Positions 8,199 to 15,966 of a DNA stretch of 59,013 bases are shown one piece after another. Source of the DNA: Parafrankia elaeagni (GTDB lineage Bacteria > Actinomycetota > Actinomycetes > Frankiales > Frankiaceae); assembly GCF_000374165.1 (NCBI RefSeq), contig NZ_KB893672.1:1-59013 (forward strand), written 5' to 3'. Made by a program: the position numbers and the translations under genes. The number at the start of each line of letters is the position of its first letter. Within the stretch, counting starts at the first letter, position 1. A model generated the notes under the pieces. That model was not told the DNA's origin, did no database searches, and saw nothing but the letters and a program-made list of their open reading frames with translations.

Positions 8199-9763
8199 GA
8201 CTGTCCGCTTGCCTCACGGCCGAGCTGCCCGGGGTGCCCGTCGCGCTCGCTGCGTGCACTGCGCCCGGTACCGGCACTGCGCCCGGTACCGGCACTGCGC
8301 CCGGTACCGGCACCGCCCGCGCGGTGCTCACCGATCAGCCGCGAGTACCACAGCCCGCTGGATTTCGGCGTCCGCACAAGGGTGTCGAAGTCGACGTGCA
8401 CGACCCCGAACCTCATCCGGTACCCCTCCGCCCATTCGTAGTTGTCGAGCAGCGACCAGACGAAGTATCCCCGAACATCAACACCCTCTTCGGATGCCTG
8501 CCGCACGACATCCAGGTGCTCGGCCAGGTACCGCAGCCGGAGCGGGTCGTGGACGGTGCCGTCCGCGGCGACCTCGTCGTCGTAGGCCGCCCCGTTCTCG
8601 TGGATGTAGAGGGGAGTGCCCGGGTAGTCGGCGCCGAGCCGGCGCAGCAGGCGCAGGAAGCTGGCGGGGCGGACGGGCCAGCCGAGCGCGGTGACGTCCT
8701 CGGTGGTCTCGACCCGGGTCACCGCCTCCGCGCCGGCGAACGGGGTCGGCGCCGGGTTGGGATCCGGGCCCGGCGTGACGAGGTGCGGGGCGTAGTAGTT
8801 CACCCCGATCCAGTCCACCGGAGCGGCGATGAGAGCGAGGTCGCCGTCCCGGACCGGCAGCTCGGCGCCGGCACGGGCGAAGTCGGCCATCACGTCGGAG
8901 GGGTAGGAGCCGCGAAGGACCGGGTCCAGCCAGAGCCGGATCTGCTGCCCGTCCACCAGCCGGACGGCGTCCTCGGCGTCCTCGGCGCCGCCGACGCCGC
9001 CGACGCCGCTGCCGGCACCGGAGTCGGGCCCGGCCGTCCAGCCGTCGCCAGCCGAGGGCGGCTCGGCCGGGATGAGGTTGAGGGTCAGGCCGACGTCGCC
9101 CACCCCGCGGGTGCGCAGCATCGCCGCACCGAGGCCGTGGGCCAGCAGCAGGTGGTGCACGGTACGGACGGCGGCGCGGACGTCCCGCACGCCGGGGGCG
9201 TGCCGCCCGGTCAGGTGGCCCTCGAACGCCGAGCACCACGGCTCGTTGAGCGTCGACCAGTGCCGGACCCGGTCACCGAGCGCGGTGACCACGTGCTCGG
9301 CGTAGTCGACGAAGCGCAGGGCGGTGTCCCGGTTGGGCCAGCCGCCCGCGTCCTGCAGCGGCTGCGGGAGGTCCCAGTGGTACAGCGTCAGCCACGGGTC
9401 GATGCCGGCGGCGAGGAGTTCGTCGACCAGCCGGTCGTAGAAGGACAGGCCACGCGGATTCACCGGGCCGGAACCGGACGGGACGACCCGCGGCCACGCG
9501 ACGGAGAACCGGTAGGCGGTCAGACCCAGACGGGCCATGAGCGCGACGTCCTCGCGGTAACGGTGGAAATGGTCGGTGGCGATGTCGCCGTTCTCACCGT
9601 TCCGGGTCTTTCCCGGGGTACGGGCGAAGACGTCCCAGATCGACGGCCCTCGCCCGTCCTCGTCGAAGGCGCCTTCGATCTGGTACGACGCCGTGGCGGC
9701 GCCCCAGACGAAGTCCGGCGGAAGCCCACCGGCAATCTGCGTCACAATCGGTTCGTTCGTCAA
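8195..9763 (-). CDS. GH1 beta-glucosidase with repetitive C-terminal tail
   Basis: This glycoside hydrolase family 1 enzyme has about 522 residues. The N-terminal FVWGAATASYQIEGA motif, the acid/base glutamate in TLNEPW (near residue 174) and the nucleophile in YIHENGAAY are all present, so it should be active on beta-glucosides such as cellobiose. No signal peptide is seen, so it is cytoplasmic and acts after uptake by the adjacent ABC transporter. The start is uncertain. TTG at 9763 overlaps the stop of the upstream permease and gives a normal N-terminus; GTG at 9745 is an alternative. The longer frame up to 9955 only reads through the permease gene. The C-terminus extends past the barrel in a low-complexity tail made by an 18-bp repeat. 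Confidence 0.9.
   Translation of the reverse strand: MTNEPIVTQIAGGLPPDFVWGAATASYQIEGAFDEDGRGPSIWDVFARTPGKTRNGENGDIATDHFHRYREDVALMARLGLTAYRFSVAWPRVVPSGSGPVNPRGLSFYDRLVDELLAAGIDPWLTLYHWDLPQPLQDAGGWPNRDTALRFVDYAEHVVTALGDRVRHWSTLNEPWCSAFEGHLTGRHAPGVRDVRAAVRTVHHLLLAHGLGAAMLRTRGVGDVGLTLNLIPAEPPSAGDGWTAGPDSGAGSGVGGVGGAEDAEDAVRLVDGQQIRLWLDPVLRGSYPSDVMADFARAGAELPVRDGDLALIAAPVDWIGVNYYAPHLVTPGPDPNPAPTPFAGAEAVTRVETTEDVTALGWPVRPASFLRLLRRLGADYPGTPLYIHENGAAYDDEVAADGTVHDPLRLRYLAEHLDVVRQASEEGVDVRGYFVWSLLDNYEWAEGYRMRFGVVHVDFDTLVRTPKSSGLWYSRLIGEHRAGGAGTGRSAGTGRSAGTGRSARSERDGHPGQLGREASGQS
8257..8310. repeat. 18-bp tandem repeat, three copies, at the end of the beta-glucosidase gene
   Basis: Three perfect copies of CACTGCGCCCGGTACCGG lie here. 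On the coding (minus) strand they give GTGRSA hexapeptide repeats in the C-terminal tail. The length is a multiple of three, so the reading frame is kept whatever the copy number. Confidence 0.9.
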
Positions 9764-10599
9764 CCCTTCACCGCGCCTTCCATGATGCCGCCGATGATCT
9801 GGCGGCCGAACAGGGCGAATATCACCAGGACGGGAAGCGTCCCGAGAGCGGTCCCGGCGAGGACGAGGGTGTTGTCCCGGTAGTGGCCGGAGGCCAGCGT
9901 GCTGAGCGCGACCTGGACCGTCGGATTCTCGGAGTTCAGCACGATCAGCGGCCACATGAAGTCGTTCCAGGCCTGCATGAACGTGAGCAGCCCGAGCACC
10001 GCCAGCCCGGGCCGCAGGGCGGGCAGCGCGACGTGCCAGTACAGGCGCAGCGTGCCGCAGCCGTCCATGCGGCCCGCTTCGAGTAGTTCGTCGGGTACGG
10101 CCTGCAGGACGTTCTGCCGCATGAAGACGACACCGAACGCCGTCACCGCGGTCGGCAGCACCACCGAGATCAGGCGGTTTCCCCAGCCCAGCTCCTGCAT
10201 CTCGATGTAGAGCGGGATGATGCCGAGCTGAATCGGCACCATCATGGTGGCGATCACGACCAGAAGGAGCGCGTTCCGTCCACGGAACCTCAGCTTCGCG
10301 AACGCGAAACCGGCCAGCGAGCAGAAGAGAAGTGTGCAGAGGGTGATGGTGCCGGCGACGATGAACGAGTTCATCAGGGCTTTGCCGAAGTTGACGGTGT
10401 CGAAGACCCGGGCGGCGTTCGAGAGGAAGTGCCCGCCGGGCAGGAAGGGTGGTGGCAGCTGCCCGACCGCGTCGTTCGTCCGGGACGGGATCATGAACGT
10501 CCAGTAGACGGGGAACGCGGAGAGGAACACGACCACCAGCAGGAGTGGGTAGCGCAGCGGCCCGGAACGATCACCGGCGCCACGGATGCGGGAGGTCAT
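9760..10599 (-). CDS. Sugar ABC transporter permease, MalG/CebG type
   Basis: This 279-residue inner-membrane permease belongs to the CUT1 sugar transporter family. Hydrophobic segments start at PLLLVVVFLSAFPVYW. The conserved cytoplasmic EAA loop reads EAGRMDGCGTLRLYWHVALPALRP, the contact site for the ATPase. The protein ends GGIMEGAVKG, as is typical for MalG-like proteins. ATG at 10599 overlaps the stop of the preceding permease gene (ATGA), so the two are translationally coupled. Its stop overlaps the beta-glucosidase start. Context points to cellobiose/beta-glucoside import. Confidence 0.92.
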   Translation of the reverse strand: MTSRIRGAGDRSGPLRYPLLLVVVFLSAFPVYWTFMIPSRTNDAVGQLPPPFLPGGHFLSNAARVFDTVNFGKALMNSFIVAGTITLCTLLFCSLAGFAFAKLRFRGRNALLLVVIATMMVPIQLGIIPLYIEMQELGWGNRLISVVLPTAVTAFGVVFMRQNVLQAVPDELLEAGRMDGCGTLRLYWHVALPALRPGLAVLGLLTFMQAWNDFMWPLIVLNSENPTVQVALSTLASGHYRDNTLVLAGTALGTLPVLVIFALFGRQIIGGIMEGAVKG

Positions 10600-11633
10600 C
10601 GGGAACCCCTGGTGAGGCGGGAGCTGTTGCGGGTGACGAGGTAGGCGCCGGCCGCGAACACCACGGTCACCAGGAACATGAGCCAGGCGATGGCGGAGCC
10701 GTAGCCGAAGTTGTGCAGCCGGAAGCTCTCCTCGTAGAGCAGCAGCGCGAGGGTCTGGAACTGGCGGCTGTTGCCGCCGGAGACACTGCCCGGCGAGGTG
10801 TCGAACAGCAGCGGCTCGGTGAAGAGCTGGATCTGCCCGATGATCGAGACGAGGGCGGTGAAGGCGATGGTCGGGCGCAGCGCGGGCAGCGTGATGTGCC
10901 AGAGCTGGCGCCAGGTGCCGGCACCGTCCATGGCCGCGGCCTCGAAGTGCTCGCGCGGGATCGCCTGCATCGCGGCGAGATAGATCAGGGCGTTGTAGCC
11001 CGTCCACCGCCAGATCACCATCGCCGCGATGGCGATCTTGGATGTCCATTCGCCGGCCTGCCAGTTGATCGGGTCCAGGCCGACCGTGTCGAGCGCCCAG
11101 CTGATGAGGCCGAACTGGCGCCCGAAGATCTGGCTGAACACGATGGTCACCGCGACGATCGAGGTGATGTTGGGCAGGAGAACGCCCATCCGGAACAGGG
11201 TCCGCCCGCGCAGCCGTGCGTTGAGCGTGTGCGCGAGGACCAGCGCCAGCACCAGCTGCGGAACCGAGGACATCGCCATCAGCAGGAACGTGTTGCCGGC
11301 CGCGTTCCAGAAGAAGTCGTCGGACAGCAGGTCGATGTAGTTGCGTAAACCGATGAACTTCTCGGCGCCGGGGCGGAGCATGTCCCGGTCGGTGAGCGAG
11401 ATCCAGGCGGTGTACAGCATCGGGAACAGCCCGAAGGCGATGAAGAGAACGAAGAACGGGGCGATGAGCCAGTAGGGGACCGTCGCCCGCGCGGCCCGCC
11501 GCAGCGCGGGCGGCCCGGCCCGGTCGGCCCGGTCGGCCCGGTCTGGTCCCGGCAGTTGGGGCGGTGGCGTGCCCGGTCCGGAACGGTCGGTGTGCCCGTC
11601 CCGCGCGGCACCCGCCGGTGTTGCGATTGTCAT
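10596..11633 (-). CDS. Sugar ABC transporter permease, MalF/CebF type
   Basis: This is a 345-residue permease. A Pro-rich cytoplasmic N-terminus of about 65 residues, with a RADRADRA repeat, precedes the first membrane helix (VPYWLIAPFFVLFIAFGLFP). The EAA loop reads EAAAMDGAGTWRQLWHITLPALRP, matching MalF/CebF-type subunits. ATG at 11633 is chosen because GGAAGGAGAGAAGG lies just upstream; the frame extends to 11702 without a better site. It follows the binding-protein gene by 94 bases and overlaps the second permease gene. It forms the membrane channel with that protein. Confidence 0.92.
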   Translation of the reverse strand: MTIATPAGAARDGHTDRSGPGTPPPQLPGPDRADRADRAGPPALRRAARATVPYWLIAPFFVLFIAFGLFPMLYTAWISLTDRDMLRPGAEKFIGLRNYIDLLSDDFFWNAAGNTFLLMAMSSVPQLVLALVLAHTLNARLRGRTLFRMGVLLPNITSIVAVTIVFSQIFGRQFGLISWALDTVGLDPINWQAGEWTSKIAIAAMVIWRWTGYNALIYLAAMQAIPREHFEAAAMDGAGTWRQLWHITLPALRPTIAFTALVSIIGQIQLFTEPLLFDTSPGSVSGGNSRQFQTLALLLYEESFRLHNFGYGSAIAWLMFLVTVVFAAGAYLVTRNSSRLTRGSR

Positions 11634-11727
11634 CGCCCTTCTCTCCTTCCCGTTCGGCCCGCCGGGCGTGGCGTCAACCTGGTGCCACGTCCGGCGGACC
11701 ACTACCGCCCGCAGGGCGCGGGAGATG

Positions 11728-12996
11728 TCAGCGGGCGGCCCGCTCCGCCTCCGCGACGGCCTCCCGGAAGGCGTCGGCGGGAGCCTGGTCCTCCTGCTCG
11801 ATGCGCTGGATGCCGTGTTCCATCGCCTGCCGGATGGCGCCGTGCTTGGGCCCCTGGTACTGCGGCGTCAGGCTGACCGCGGACTCGCCGAAGATCTTTC
11901 CGGTCGGGGCGTCGTCGAAGAACGGGTTGGTGAACGTCTGGACCGCGGGACTCCCGATCGCCTGCACGCTGGAGGGGAAGTTCCCGGTCTCCTGGAAGAT
12001 GCGGGTCTGCTGCTCCGGCGCGGTGAGGAAGGCGACCAGCTCGTAGGCCAGGTCCCGGTGGTCGCTCTGGGCGGGGATCGTCAGCCAGGAGCCGCCCCAG
12101 TTGCCGCTGCCCTCGGGAATCGCGGCGATGTTCCACTTCCCGGCGGTCTCCGGAGCGTTTTCCCTGATGTAGCCCTGCATCCAGGCTGGGCAGGTGATCG
12201 TGGCGAAGGTCCCTTCCTTCATCGCCGTCACCCATTCGTCCTCAAAGGCGACCAGCCCGGCGGACTGCCCGTCCGCGATGGCCTGGGCGGTGGTGTCGAA
12301 GGCGGCCCTGACCTGCGGGTTCGAACCGACGATCACCTCCGTCGTCCCCGGGGTGTAGTAGCTCTCGTCGATCTGGAAGACCTGGGCGTTGTAGATGTTG
12401 GTGGCGGCGTCGAAGAAACTGGCCCCGGTGTTCTTCGCCGTGAAGTCGCGGCCGGTTCGGAAGTAGTCGTTCCAGGTCGGCCAGAGCGCGCTCACGGCGG
12501 ACGGTTCGGTGGGCAGGCCGGCGGCGGCGAGCAGGTCGGTGCGGTAGCACATCGCCAGGCCGCCGACATCGGTTCCGAGGCCGATCTGCGAGCGGCCGTC
12601 GGCGGACAGCGACGCCGCCCACTTGAACTCGGGGTAGTCGGATTCCCGGTCGCCCGCGCCGAGGTCGAGCAGGTTGACGAACTGCTCCGGCGTCGCTTTC
12701 AGCTGCGCGATGAAACCCTCGTCGACCGCCTCGACATCGGCGGCGCCGGAGCCGGCGGCCAGGTGGTTGACCAGGTTGTTGTGATGGTCGTTGTACTCGC
12801 TGACGGTCTCGACGATCTCGATGTCGGGGTGGCTTGCCTCGAACTCCCTGTACAGCTCCGTGTAGCCGAAGACGCCGAACGTGTTGACGGTGAGCTTGGT
12901 CTTCCCTCCATCGTCGCCGCAGGCGCTGGTCAGTAAGGCCATGGCCAGGACGGCTGCCCCGGCCATCGCCCCATGGCGACCTCGTCGTGCCTTCAT
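11728..12996 (-). CDS. Sugar-binding lipoprotein of CUT1 ABC transporter (CebE-like)
   Basis: This 422-residue extracellular solute-binding protein is the first gene of the operon. The signal peptide ends in the lipobox LTSAC (cysteine near residue 26), so the mature protein is anchored in the outer face of the membrane. The rest matches family 1 binding proteins, with a YREFEASHPDIEIVE segment and a late WGGSWLTIPAQSDH region. It would deliver an oligosaccharide to the two permeases encoded downstream. With a GH1 beta-glucosidase and a LacI repressor in the same operon, cellobiose or a similar beta-glucoside is the likely ligand. The LacI-type operator lies 42 bases upstream of its start. 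Confidence 0.92.
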   Translation of the reverse strand: MKARRGRHGAMAGAAVLAMALLTSACGDDGGKTKLTVNTFGVFGYTELYREFEASHPDIEIVETVSEYNDHHNNLVNHLAAGSGAADVEAVDEGFIAQLKATPEQFVNLLDLGAGDRESDYPEFKWAASLSADGRSQIGLGTDVGGLAMCYRTDLLAAAGLPTEPSAVSALWPTWNDYFRTGRDFTAKNTGASFFDAATNIYNAQVFQIDESYYTPGTTEVIVGSNPQVRAAFDTTAQAIADGQSAGLVAFEDEWVTAMKEGTFATITCPAWMQGYIRENAPETAGKWNIAAIPEGSGNWGGSWLTIPAQSDHRDLAYELVAFLTAPEQQTRIFQETGNFPSSVQAIGSPAVQTFTNPFFDDAPTGKIFGESAVSLTPQYQGPKHGAIRQAMEHGIQRIEQEDQAPADAFREAVAEAERAAR

Positions 12997-13037
12997 GAAG
13001 CCCTCCCTCTGGCTTCACGCCCACCGCACTGATCGCG

Positions 13038-13051
13038 TGTGAGCGCTCTCA
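13038..13051. promoter_or_regulatory. CebR-like operator palindrome
   Basis: TGTGAGCGCTCTCA matches the CebR box of Streptomyces (TGGGAGCGCTCCCA) at 12 of 14 positions, with a perfect GAGCGCTC core. It lies upstream of the binding-protein gene, close to the expected transcription start, where a repressor would block initiation. The likely binder is the LacI protein encoded at 7158-8198. Confidence 0.75.
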
Positions 13052-13061
13052 TGGCTTCGAA

Positions 13062-13090
13062 ACTGTGGGGCCCAGTTACGAAACTGTCAA
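13062..13090 (-). promoter_or_regulatory. Possible promoter of the beta-glucoside operon
   Basis: On the minus strand a perfect TTGACA (13090 to 13085) is followed after 17 bases by CACAGT, a poor -10. The CebR-like operator lies just downstream. CGAAACTGT occurs twice here as direct repeats 21 bp apart (13058 and 13079). The -35 is good and the -10 is weak, so the exact promoter is tentative. Confidence 0.4.
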
Positions 13091-13412
13091 GTAGTGACCA
13101 CGAACCGATGTCGTGAACACTCCTGGTTTCACGGCAACCACGGAGAGAGAGGCGGGTGGAGGGGCAGGTGAACCTCTGGACGTGTCGGGACGCCCGTGCG
13201 ACCCTGTGCGTCACGGCGCGTCGACGCGGACATCGGGTACCTCCCTCATCCGAACGTCCGTCACGGCTGGTCACGCGCTGTCGTTGTGGTGCCGTGTGCT
13301 CCCACCGGCGACCCACGTGGGCGAACCATGCGCCGCGGCCAGACGGCGGTGCGGTTTCCCTGCTCGGGTGCCCCGGGGAAGCCCGCGGGTGTCCAAGGGA
13401 AGAGGGAGCCCC

Positions 13413-14603
13413 ATGTCCACGATCGAGTTACGCGACGTCACCCTGACCTACGCCAACCGGACCGGTGACGACCGGCCGACCCTCGAGGCGCTCGACCTCG
13501 AGGTCGAGGACGGCGAGTTCCTGGTCCTGATCGGCCCGTCCGGCAGCGGGAAGACGACAGCGCTGCGGATCGTCGCCGGCCTGCTCGCGCCCACCGCCGG
13601 CCGGGTCCTGGTCGGCGGCCGGGACGTCACCGGCGTCCCCCCGGCGGACCGTGACCTCGCGATGGTCTTCCAGAACTACGCCCTCTACCCGCACATGACC
13701 GTGCGCCGGAACATGGAGTTCGGCCTGCGGCTGGCCCGCGTCGACCGGGCGGAACGCGACCGCCGGGTCGCCACCGCCGCCGAGATCCTCGGCCTCACCG
13801 AGATGCTCGACCGGCGTCCGAAGGCACTGTCCGGCGGGCAGCGCCAGCGGGTCGCGATGGGCCGCGCCATCGTCCGCCAGCCGCGCGCGTTCCTGATGGA
13901 CGAGCCGCTGTCGAACCTCGACGCCAAGCTGCGCGTGCGGGTCCGCGCCGAGATCGCCCGCCTCCAGCGCACCCTCGGCACGACGACGCTCTACGTCACC
14001 CACGACCAGACCGAGGCGATGACGATGGCCGACCGCATCGCCGTGCTGCACGACGGACGCCTGCAGCAGCTCGGCACCCCGGACGAGCTGTTCGGCCGGC
14101 CGGCGAACGTCTTCGTCGCGACCTTCATCGGCAGCCCGCCGACCAATCTCGTCCCCGGTCGCCTGACCCTGTCGGGGGAAACCGCGACCCTGCGGGTCGG
14201 CGCCCAGACCCTCGAGCTGCCCGACTCCGTACGTACGGCGCTCGCCCCGCCCACCGGCGCCGACGTGATCGTCGGGGTCCGGCCGCACGACGTCCAGACC
14301 GAGCCGCCGACGGAACCGGCGTTGATCCTCGACCTCGAGGTGGACCTGGTCGAGCGGCTCGGCACCGAGACCCTCGCCCACGGAGAGCTCGCGATCGGTA
14401 CTGCCGCTCTCGCAGCTGCTGGTCCCGCCGCTTCGGCCGGCCTCGCTGGCACTGGCCGGTTCACGGCGGCGCTGAATCCGCGGATCCCGGTGACCGACGG
14501 CGGCGGACTGCGGCTCCATGCCCCTGCCGACCGGCTGCATTTCTTCGACGCCGCAACCGGCGTGACCCTGCGCCGGGAGGTCGCCGCCCTCGCCGCGTCC
14601 TGA
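13413..14603 (+). CDS. Sugar ABC transporter ATP-binding protein, MsiK/UgpC type
   Basis: This 396-residue ATPase has Walker A GPSGSGKTT near residue 45, the signature LSGGQRQRVAMGRAI, Walker B FLMDEPLSNLDAKLR, and a C-terminal TOBE-type regulatory region after residue 240. It matches the MsiK/UgpC/MalK group, which energises CUT1 sugar importers. The sugar operon across the divergent region has no ATPase gene of its own, so this is the likely partner. In Streptomyces one MsiK serves several importers and is usually unlinked to them. ATG at 13413 has GGGAAGAGGGAG upstream; the longer frame starting at 13113 is not needed. The C-terminal 60 residues are Ala-rich. Confidence 0.9.
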   Translation: MSTIELRDVTLTYANRTGDDRPTLEALDLEVEDGEFLVLIGPSGSGKTTALRIVAGLLAPTAGRVLVGGRDVTGVPPADRDLAMVFQNYALYPHMTVRRNMEFGLRLARVDRAERDRRVATAAEILGLTEMLDRRPKALSGGQRQRVAMGRAIVRQPRAFLMDEPLSNLDAKLRVRVRAEIARLQRTLGTTTLYVTHDQTEAMTMADRIAVLHDGRLQQLGTPDELFGRPANVFVATFIGSPPTNLVPGRLTLSGETATLRVGAQTLELPDSVRTALAPPTGADVIVGVRPHDVQTEPPTEPALILDLEVDLVERLGTETLAHGELAIGTAALAAAGPAASAGLAGTGRFTAALNPRIPVTDGGGLRLHAPADRLHFFDAATGVTLRREVAALAAS

Positions 14604-14801
14604 CGTCCTGCGGAACAGGTCGGCCATGCCGGGGCGGGTGAGCAGGGCGACATAGCGGCGGCCGATCGTGGTGAGGCCACTGTGCAGGTCACCCGCCGGC
14701 GGATGTGTCACATCGTCGTCGCCGGTCTGCCAGGACGCGGTCACGATCGCGTCGAACAGCGCTGCCTTGGTGGGGAACTGCTTGAAAAGGGTCGCCTTCG
14801 A
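14604..14801 (-). pseudogene. TetR-family regulator fragment, both ends lost
   Basis: This is an open stretch of 66 codons with no start. It reads SKATLFKQFPTKAALFDAIV, the end of a TetR helix-turn-helix, and then LTTIGRRYVALLTRPGMADLF from the first ligand-domain helices. The first 30 or so residues and the C-terminal half of a normal TetR protein are missing. Homology stops exactly at the stop codon of the ATPase gene on the left and at the SDR fragment on the right. It is a remnant that cannot make a working regulator. Confidence 0.75.
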
Positions 14802-14906
14802 CTGCTGTTCATCAGCTCGGCGGAGGCGTCGTTCGCCACCGGCTCGGAGTTCGTCGTCGACGGCGGCCTCCTGCTCGGGCCGGCCCTCAGCTACGAGGCC
14901 GCCTGA
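14802..14906 (+). pseudogene. Short-chain dehydrogenase (SDR) fragment, C-terminal end only
   Basis: About 33 codons end in TGA at 14904 and read FISSAEASFATGSEFVVDGG, the conserved C-terminal block of classical SDR enzymes. The Rossmann fold and active site are gone. It abuts the TetR fragment head to head, so a deletion probably removed the divergent promoter region and the first parts of both genes. SDR genes are often found beside MmyB-type regulators such as the one at 14974. Confidence 0.75.
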
Positions 14907-14973
14907 CCACGCCGCCTGTGTCGCCTGCGCCGCCTGTGTCCTGACCTGCTGACGCGGGCGGGCGCGCCCGAGG

Positions 14974-15864
14974 TCAGTGGTCGTGCGGGGGGTTCGCGGC
15001 CTCGGGGTGCTCGCGGATCCAGGCGATGCCGGCCCGGCTCGCGTCGTCGATCGGTGTGTAGACGACGATCCTCGTTCCGGGCTGGGCCGACAGCTCGAGG
15101 TTGGTGGAGCGGGTCGCGATGTCGCCGATCCCGGCATAGCGGAAGACCTTGTTGCACGGCCGCGGCTGGGAGACGTTCTGCCGGGCCCACAGCCGGGCGA
15201 AGTCGGGGCTGGCCGCGCACAGGTCGTGGACGAACTCCCGCCAGCCCGGCTCACCCAGATGCTGGCTGTAGCGGTACCGGAAGATGGCCGCGTGCTCGGC
15301 GATGAGCTCGTCGGTGTGTACGACCGGGTTGCAGGGTGGCGGCGCGGTGAAGGAGAACCAGACGGAGTTGCGCGCGTGGGCGGTCGCGCTGACCAGGCAG
15401 GGGACGAGTGCGCCGAAGGTGGCGTTGTGGCTCAGCAGGTCGGAGCGGGCGTTGACCAGAGCGGCCGGCAGCGGGTCGAGACTGTCCAGAATGGCGCGGA
15501 TGTCCTGGGGGAGCGCCTGGGGGTCCTCGTCGGACGCGGGCGGCGGGAGCGGCGTGTCCGCCAGGCGGTAGAGGTGCTCGCGTTCGGCGGGCGCCAGCCG
15601 CAGCGTCCGCGCGACCGCGTCGAGGACCTGGGGGCTGGCGTTGATGGGTCGCCCCTGCTCGAGCCAGGTGTACCAGGTGACGCCCACGCCGGCGAGCTGG
15701 GCGACCTCCTCGCGGCGCAGCCCGGGGGTGCGGCGGCGCAGCCCGGGTGGCATGCCGACGTCGTCGGGGGAGATACGCGCCCGCCGGCTGCGTAGGAAGA
15801 GGGCCAGTTCGGAGCGGCGGCGCTGCTCCCTCCGCGGTCCGGGCACGCTTACGCTCGTCGTCAC
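14974..15864 (-). CDS. MmyB-type helix-turn-helix regulator
   Basis: This 296-residue protein has an XRE-type helix-turn-helix (RRTPGLRREEVAQLAGVGVTWYTWLEQG, residues about 45-75) followed by a PAS-like ligand domain typical of the MmyB group. That domain contains NATFGALVPCLVS and ends with the TRIVVYTP/DDASRAGIAW region. The family is common in actinomycetes and is thought to sense small hydrophobic ligands and control adjacent genes, often SDRs or exporters. The divergent gene is an MFS drug exporter, the natural target. GTG at 15864 sits directly after GGAGGA, which is too close; a start a few codons in is possible. Confidence 0.85.
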   Translation of the reverse strand: MTTSVSVPGPRREQRRRSELALFLRSRRARISPDDVGMPPGLRRRTPGLRREEVAQLAGVGVTWYTWLEQGRPINASPQVLDAVARTLRLAPAEREHLYRLADTPLPPPASDEDPQALPQDIRAILDSLDPLPAALVNARSDLLSHNATFGALVPCLVSATAHARNSVWFSFTAPPPCNPVVHTDELIAEHAAIFRYRYSQHLGEPGWREFVHDLCAASPDFARLWARQNVSQPRPCNKVFRYAGIGDIATRSTNLELSAQPGTRIVVYTPIDDASRAGIAWIREHPEAANPPHDH

Positions 15865-15904
15865 TCCTCCAGGCTGTCCGCTGCGGGCGCAGCGTGCCAG
15901 GTGG

Positions 15905-15940
15905 TGCCAGTACCAGTATCAGCGGGCTCTCGTTACCAGT
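15905..15940. promoter_or_regulatory. Repeated T(A/G)CCAGT motif between regulator and MFS gene
   Basis: The heptamer T(A/G)CCAGT occurs at 15905, 15911 and 15934 within the 102-base divergent gap. Clustered repeats in a divergent regulator/exporter gap suggest binding sites for the MmyB-type protein. This is inference from position only. Confidence 0.35.
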
Positions 15941-15966
15941 GTCCACGCACGCGGAAGCTGCTGGAC

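Larger units (their letters stand above)
12997..13412. other. Divergent control region between sugar operon and ATPase gene
   Basis: This 416-base region holds the operator and possible promoter of the sugar operon at its left end. The right 300 bases carry no convincing gene and presumably the promoter of the MsiK-type ATPase gene. No second copy of the CebR-like box was found near the ATPase start. Confidence 0.5.

Noticed and set aside
9764..9955. 64-residue N-terminal extension of the beta-glucosidase
   Set aside because: It lies inside the permease gene in another frame and shows no GH1 similarity.
13428..15254. A 608-codon minus-strand frame across the MsiK gene
   Set aside because: Most is the antisense of the ATPase gene; only the 14604-14801 part has true (TetR) similarity.
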